Source: Desulfobacteraceae bacterium (GTDB taxonomy: Bacteria > Desulfobacterota > Desulfobacteria > Desulfobacterales > Desulfobacteraceae). Taken from it: a stretch of 8,827 nucleotides of DNA. The notes beneath the pieces were generated by a model, which ran no database searches, was not told the DNA's origin, and worked only from the letters and a program-made list of their open reading frames with translations. A program made the position numbers and the translations under genes. Where the stretch lies: contig JAFLJU010000441.1 of the NCBI GenBank assembly GCA_022712835.1, positions 1 to 8,827 on the forward strand, in the 5' to 3' direction. The stretch's first letter is position 1. Each line of letters opens with the position of its first letter. Below are positions 6,536 to 8,827 of this stretch, piece after piece.

Positions 6536-7369
6536 ATGAAGAATCGATTAATTTTTTGTATTGTTATAATTTTTTGTACAATCGGCATTTGTTTAGGTTC
6601 TGCAACCTGGGCTTCGGAAAAGTCTCTCATGATGGCAACCACAACAAGCACCGATAATACAGGCCTTTTGGATTATCTGATTCCCCATTTCATAAAAGAC
6701 ACCGGCATCACCTTAAAATGGACTGCCACAGGAACCGGCAAAGCACTAAAACTTGGCCAGAACTGTGATGTTGATGTTCTCCTGGTCCATGCACCGCCTG
6801 CAGAAAAAAAATATATTGCAGCAGGCTTTGGAAAAGACAGAAGAGAGGTCATGTACAATGATTTTGTTATCATCGGCCCTGAAAATGATCCGGCTGGCAT
6901 CAAAGGAAAAAGCATATCAGATGCCTTGGCCGCCGTTAAAAACAAGCAGGCCATGTTCATGAGCCGGGGGGATGATTCGGGCACAAACAAAAAGGAAAAA
7001 CTACTGTGGAAATCGTCCGGTATTGAAATGCCTGACAAAGAGAAATGGTACGTTCAGACAGGACAGGGAATGCTTGCAACCATCAATGTGACCCAGGAAA
7101 GAAAAGGGTATACTATGACAGACAGGGGCACCTACATTAAATACCAGTCCACAAAAGAGGGCAACGCACCCTTAAAGGTTCTGGTTGAAGGCGACAGCAT
7201 CCTGTTGAATCAATACAGCGTATTAACCCTGGACCCTAAAAACTGTCCCGGTGCAAAATATGACCTGGCTCTTAAATTCTCAGACTGGATGGCGTCACAA
7301 AATGCTCAGAATTTGATAAAAGATTTCAGGCTTCTTGGTAAGGAGCTATTTATACCAAACGCTAAATAA
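6536..7369 (+). CDS. tupA: tungstate ABC transporter substrate-binding protein TupA
   Basis: This periplasmic protein captures tungstate and delivers it to the TupBC transporter, supplying tungsten for cofactors of enzymes such as formate dehydrogenases. The 277 residues begin with a Sec signal peptide (about 1-26, no lipobox). The family signatures follow: TTTSTDNTGLL (the TTTS ligand loop at 35-38), VLLVHAP (81-87), YNDFVIIGP and SRGDDSGTNKKE (143-154). Arg144, about 118 in mature numbering, would be the arginine known to be crucial for oxyanion binding in Desulfovibrio TupA; this equivalence is my alignment by eye. AAAAGGA ends 6 bases before the ATG. No TupB or TupC gene is present on either side within the window. 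WtpA and ModA, the other oxyanion binders, lack the TTTS/VLLVHAP pattern. Confidence 0.92.
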   Translation: MKNRLIFCIVIIFCTIGICLGSATWASEKSLMMATTTSTDNTGLLDYLIPHFIKDTGITLKWTATGTGKALKLGQNCDVDVLLVHAPPAEKKYIAAGFGKDRREVMYNDFVIIGPENDPAGIKGKSISDALAAVKNKQAMFMSRGDDSGTNKKEKLLWKSSGIEMPDKEKWYVQTGQGMLATINVTQERKGYTMTDRGTYIKYQSTKEGNAPLKVLVEGDSILLNQYSVLTLDPKNCPGAKYDLALKFSDWMASQNAQNLIKDFRLLGKELFIPNAK

Positions 7370-7424
7370 TGCATGGAGGGTTGGCCTATACTATGCAGTT
7401 CCTATCAAAGTTATAGAGGTTCTT

Positions 7425-7580
7425 ATGAGCTGTGATAGCTCAACTTGGGCGGCCGTCTGGACAACATTGGATTTGTCAACCTGCTCCATGCTGTTTCAGC
7501 AGTTCTCGATGGGTGAATATGAACATTCCCGAAAAGACATGCTGGAAAAATATCTGACCGAATCTCTACCGTCCTGGTGA
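7425..7580 (+). CDS. doubtful 51-residue small protein containing the repeat
   Basis: An ATG at 7425, with AGAGG 5 bases upstream, opens a 51-codon frame ending in TGA at 7578-7580. The first half (MSCDSSTWAAVWTTLDLSTC) looks random. The second half, FQQFSMGEYEHSRKDMLEKY, is charged and helix-like and is the part shared with the left repeat copy. I do not recognise the family. The 13-bp hairpin at 7551-7592 overlaps the end of the frame. It may be a genuine small protein, the end of a decayed gene, or no gene at all. The frame's extension back to a TTG inside tupA is not credible. Confidence 0.25.
   Translation: MSCDSSTWAAVWTTLDLSTCSMLFQQFSMGEYEHSRKDMLEKYLTESLPSW
7497..7553 (+). repeat. 57-bp direct repeat, right copy
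   Basis: This is the partner of 5065-5121 (47 of 57 identical, same orientation, 2432 bases apart). Here the shared frame is uninterrupted. The two copies bracket the porin-tupA pair. In both copies a hairpin begins within about 10 bases of the right end, although the hairpin sequences differ. Confidence 0.6.
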
Positions 7581-7592
7581 TTCGGTCAGATA
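7551..7592. repeat. perfect 13-bp inverted repeat (hairpin)
   Basis: TATCTGACCGAAT (7551-7563) pairs perfectly with ATTCGGTCAGATA (7580-7592) across a 16-base loop, which itself contains ACC/GGT. On the + strand no T run follows. On the - strand the stem runs into TTTTTCC, so it could terminate - strand transcription. Other readings are a processing or stability element after tupA, or the end of a small mobile element. Confidence 0.55.
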
Positions 7593-7703
7593 TGCGGCTT
7601 AGTCCCTCCACCCTGCCGATGCCTGGAAACCTTTGTTCATCACAGGCACTCGCACAAAAAGCCCATCAAAAATTTTAAAAAACTCCAGGATAAAAGAATC
7701 TGT

Positions 7704-7734
7704 CCAATTCGACATTCTTGTGAATTCGAATTGG
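7704..7734. repeat. inverted repeat upstream of the second binding-protein gene
   Basis: CCAATTCGA (7704-7712) and TCGAATTGG (7726-7734) pair perfectly. Inside them ATTC and GAAT (7714-7717, 7722-7725) add four pairs below a TTGT loop, with a single bulged C. The result is a 13-pair hairpin or an operator dyad about 130 bases upstream of the TTGACA box. No T run follows directly. Confidence 0.45.
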
Positions 7735-7799
7735 TTAAATATGGAAAATTATTTTTTCAGGTGATTAAAAAGGCAACCCGCTCTCAGCCGACAACTACT

Positions 7800-7824
7800 G
7801 TTATTTTTTGTTATATTTAGTTAT
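7800..7824. promoter_or_regulatory. three GTTAT elements at exact 10-bp spacing
   Basis: GTTAT occurs at 7800-7804, 7810-7814 and 7820-7824, one helical turn apart, inside a T-rich stretch ending 36 bases before TTGACA at 7861. Its complement ATAAC occurs at 7871-7875. Phased sites on one DNA face suit an activator array or an intrinsically bent upstream element. GTTATAT also resembles the half-site of the E. coli ModE operator, but the arrangement is not the ModE palindrome. Confidence 0.3.
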
Positions 7825-7860
7825 TTTTATCCTATTATTTTTAACAACAGCGATGTATGC

Positions 7861-7887
7861 TTGACAATAAATAACAATTAGAATACC
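7861..7887 (+). promoter_or_regulatory. candidate promoter of the second binding-protein gene
   Basis: A perfect TTGACA (7861-7866) lies about 90 bases before the start codon. The -10 box is unclear: AATACC at 7882-7887 is the position equivalent to the porin TATAGT, but it matches the consensus poorly. This suggests an activated promoter rather than a strong constitutive one. Confidence 0.35.
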
Positions 7888-7958
7888 CATACTAACTATT
7901 GATACAGGAAGCCAAACTCTCCTGATTTTGAACAAAAATTAATGAAAGGAATGTGGAA

Positions 7959-8822
7959 ATGAAACTTTTAAGGATGTGCAACCGCTTATTTTTATCGATC
8001 TCTATGTTAATGGCCCTAGTAGGGACCTGTCAGGCAGGGACCTGCAAGGCTTCTTATGGACACGGTGGAGTAACATTTAAACTTGCCACGGGCAGTCCCG
8101 GAGAGCTGGGTCTTCTTGAGGAACTGGCAAATGCATTCAACGCAGACCACAACACGAGCATGTGCTGGGTAAAAGCCGGATCTGGAAAATCTTTAAAATT
8201 ATTGAACAGCAAAGCAGTTGATCTTGTCATGGTCCATGCACCGACTGCTGAAAGAAAAGCGGTAACAGATGGCTGGGCCATCAAAAGGACCCTGATCGGA
8301 TCCAATGAATTTTACATTGTCGGACCCAAAAATGATCCTGCAGGGATTTCCAAAGCCAAAAGTGCAGCAGATGCTTATGCAAGAATTGCAAAAGCAGGTT
8401 CAAACTTCCTTTCAAGAGGTGACAATTCAGGCACTAATAAAAAAGAGCTTGCGATTTGGAAAAAATCAGGTGTCACACCTGAAGGCGGCTGGTACATCAT
8501 TACCAAGGATTTTATGATGGCCACCCTGAAAAAAGCAAACCAGGTTAACGGCTATTTTATGACCGATTCATCCACATGGGTTGCTGGCAAAAAAGGGCTG
8601 GATAACCTTACGGTTCTGTTCAGGGGAGATCCGTTCTTAATCAATACATATCACGGCCTTTGCCAGCCTAATGGAAACGGGAAGGCCCAGGAAGCAGCAT
8701 CAAAATTCATTGATTTCCTTTCTTCAAAACAAGGCCAGGCGATCATCGGCAATTACGGAAAGAGTCTTTATGGTGAGGCCATGTACAATGATGCGGAATA
8801 TGCCAAACAATATGACCATTAA
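7959..8822 (+). CDS. divergent TupA-like periplasmic binding protein
   Basis: This 287-residue periplasmic binding protein has a Sec signal peptide (about 1-26, ending CQA) and the TupA fold signatures: MVHAP (91-95), EFYIVGPKNDPAG, SRGDNSGTNKKE (152-163, with Arg153 kept) and YFMTDSSTW. The loop equal to TTTS in TupA is ATGSPGELGLL (ATGS at 43-46), so two ligand-loop threonines are lost. The mature part holds three cysteines (29, 69, 235), which is unusual for TupA. The ATG at 7959 has AAAGGA 8 bases upstream; an in-frame GTG at 7953 lies too close to it. The protein is clearly a paralogue of the upstream TupA, but its ligand may be another oxyanion or a different small molecule. No permease follows within the window. 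Confidence 0.85.
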   Translation: MKLLRMCNRLFLSISMLMALVGTCQAGTCKASYGHGGVTFKLATGSPGELGLLEELANAFNADHNTSMCWVKAGSGKSLKLLNSKAVDLVMVHAPTAERKAVTDGWAIKRTLIGSNEFYIVGPKNDPAGISKAKSAADAYARIAKAGSNFLSRGDNSGTNKKELAIWKKSGVTPEGGWYIITKDFMMATLKKANQVNGYFMTDSSTWVAGKKGLDNLTVLFRGDPFLINTYHGLCQPNGNGKAQEAASKFIDFLSSKQGQAIIGNYGKSLYGEAMYNDAEYAKQYDH

Positions 8823-8827
8823 TTTTC

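Larger units (their letters stand above)
7370..7958. other. hairpin-rich spacer between the two binding-protein genes
   Basis: No clear gene is seen in these 589 bases apart from a doubtful 51-codon frame. The stretch holds a perfect 6-bp hairpin (TGAGCT/AGCTCA, 7426-7442), the right copy of the 57-bp repeat, a 13-bp hairpin (7551-7592), a 9+4-bp hairpin (7704-7734), a phased GTTAT series (7800-7824) and a TTGACA box (7861). Composition shifts from mixed to strongly AT-rich near 7800. The spacer is unusually long for genes that would otherwise be expected in one operon, so the second binding protein probably has its own control. Confidence 0.6.

Noticed and set aside
6673..7038. 121-codon - strand reading frame inside tupA
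   Set aside because: It is antisense to the conserved TupA core, with no ribosome-binding site or recognisable domain.
7335..7424. TTG-started upstream extension of the 51-codon frame
   Set aside because: It overlaps the end of tupA and has no ribosome-binding signal; the ATG at 7425 is the only credible start.
7551..7592. The 13-bp hairpin as a + strand terminator of tupA
   Set aside because: It lies 180 bases after the tupA stop and is followed by TGCGGCTTAG rather than a T run.

Overview
The window looks like chromosomal DNA of a moderately AT-rich, Gram-negative sulfate reducer of the Desulfobacteraceae type. This is inferred from three things: a DUF4911-miaB pair, a PAS sensor opening with the MSRKPTYEELE-like coiled coil common in that group, and a tungstate-binding protein placed beside an outer-membrane porin. 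No rRNA, tRNA, CRISPR array or intact insertion sequence was seen.

Left edge (1-462): a possible 34-codon C-terminal gene fragment on the + strand, then about 350 bases without a convincing gene.

Left half (463-4887), all on the - strand: reading in transcription order, a PAS-PAS-HisKA sensor protein without an ATPase domain (4887-3772), then a tightly packed housekeeping operon of a DUF4911 protein, miaB (tRNA methylthiotransferase), map (methionine aminopeptidase with a zinc SEC-C tail at its N terminus) and plsC (1-acylglycerol-3-phosphate acyltransferase). Two of the three junctions overlap by 11 bases and the third has a 5-base gap. A candidate promoter sits in the 71-base gap before the DUF4911 gene.

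Central spacer (4888-5380): this divergent region holds one copy of a 57-bp repeat, a good - strand intrinsic terminator with no visible gene feeding it, a cluster of TTGGT/ACCAA elements around a strong -35 box, and a leader hairpin just before the porin ribosome-binding site.

Right half (5381-8822), all on the + strand: a 348-residue porin, a canonical TupA tungstate-binding protein, a 589-base spacer rich in hairpins and carrying the second copy of the 57-bp repeat, and a divergent second TupA-like binding protein in which the ligand-binding TTTS motif is replaced by ATGS. The simplest reading is an oxyanion uptake locus: the porin admits the anion through the outer membrane, TupA captures tungstate in the periplasm, and the paralogue captures a related or different ligand. 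The permease and ATPase (tupB, tupC) are not in the window and may lie beyond the right edge. The most unusual observations are the altered TupA paralogue, the repeat flanking the porin-tupA pair, and the inverted-repeat-rich control regions before the porin and the second binding protein.
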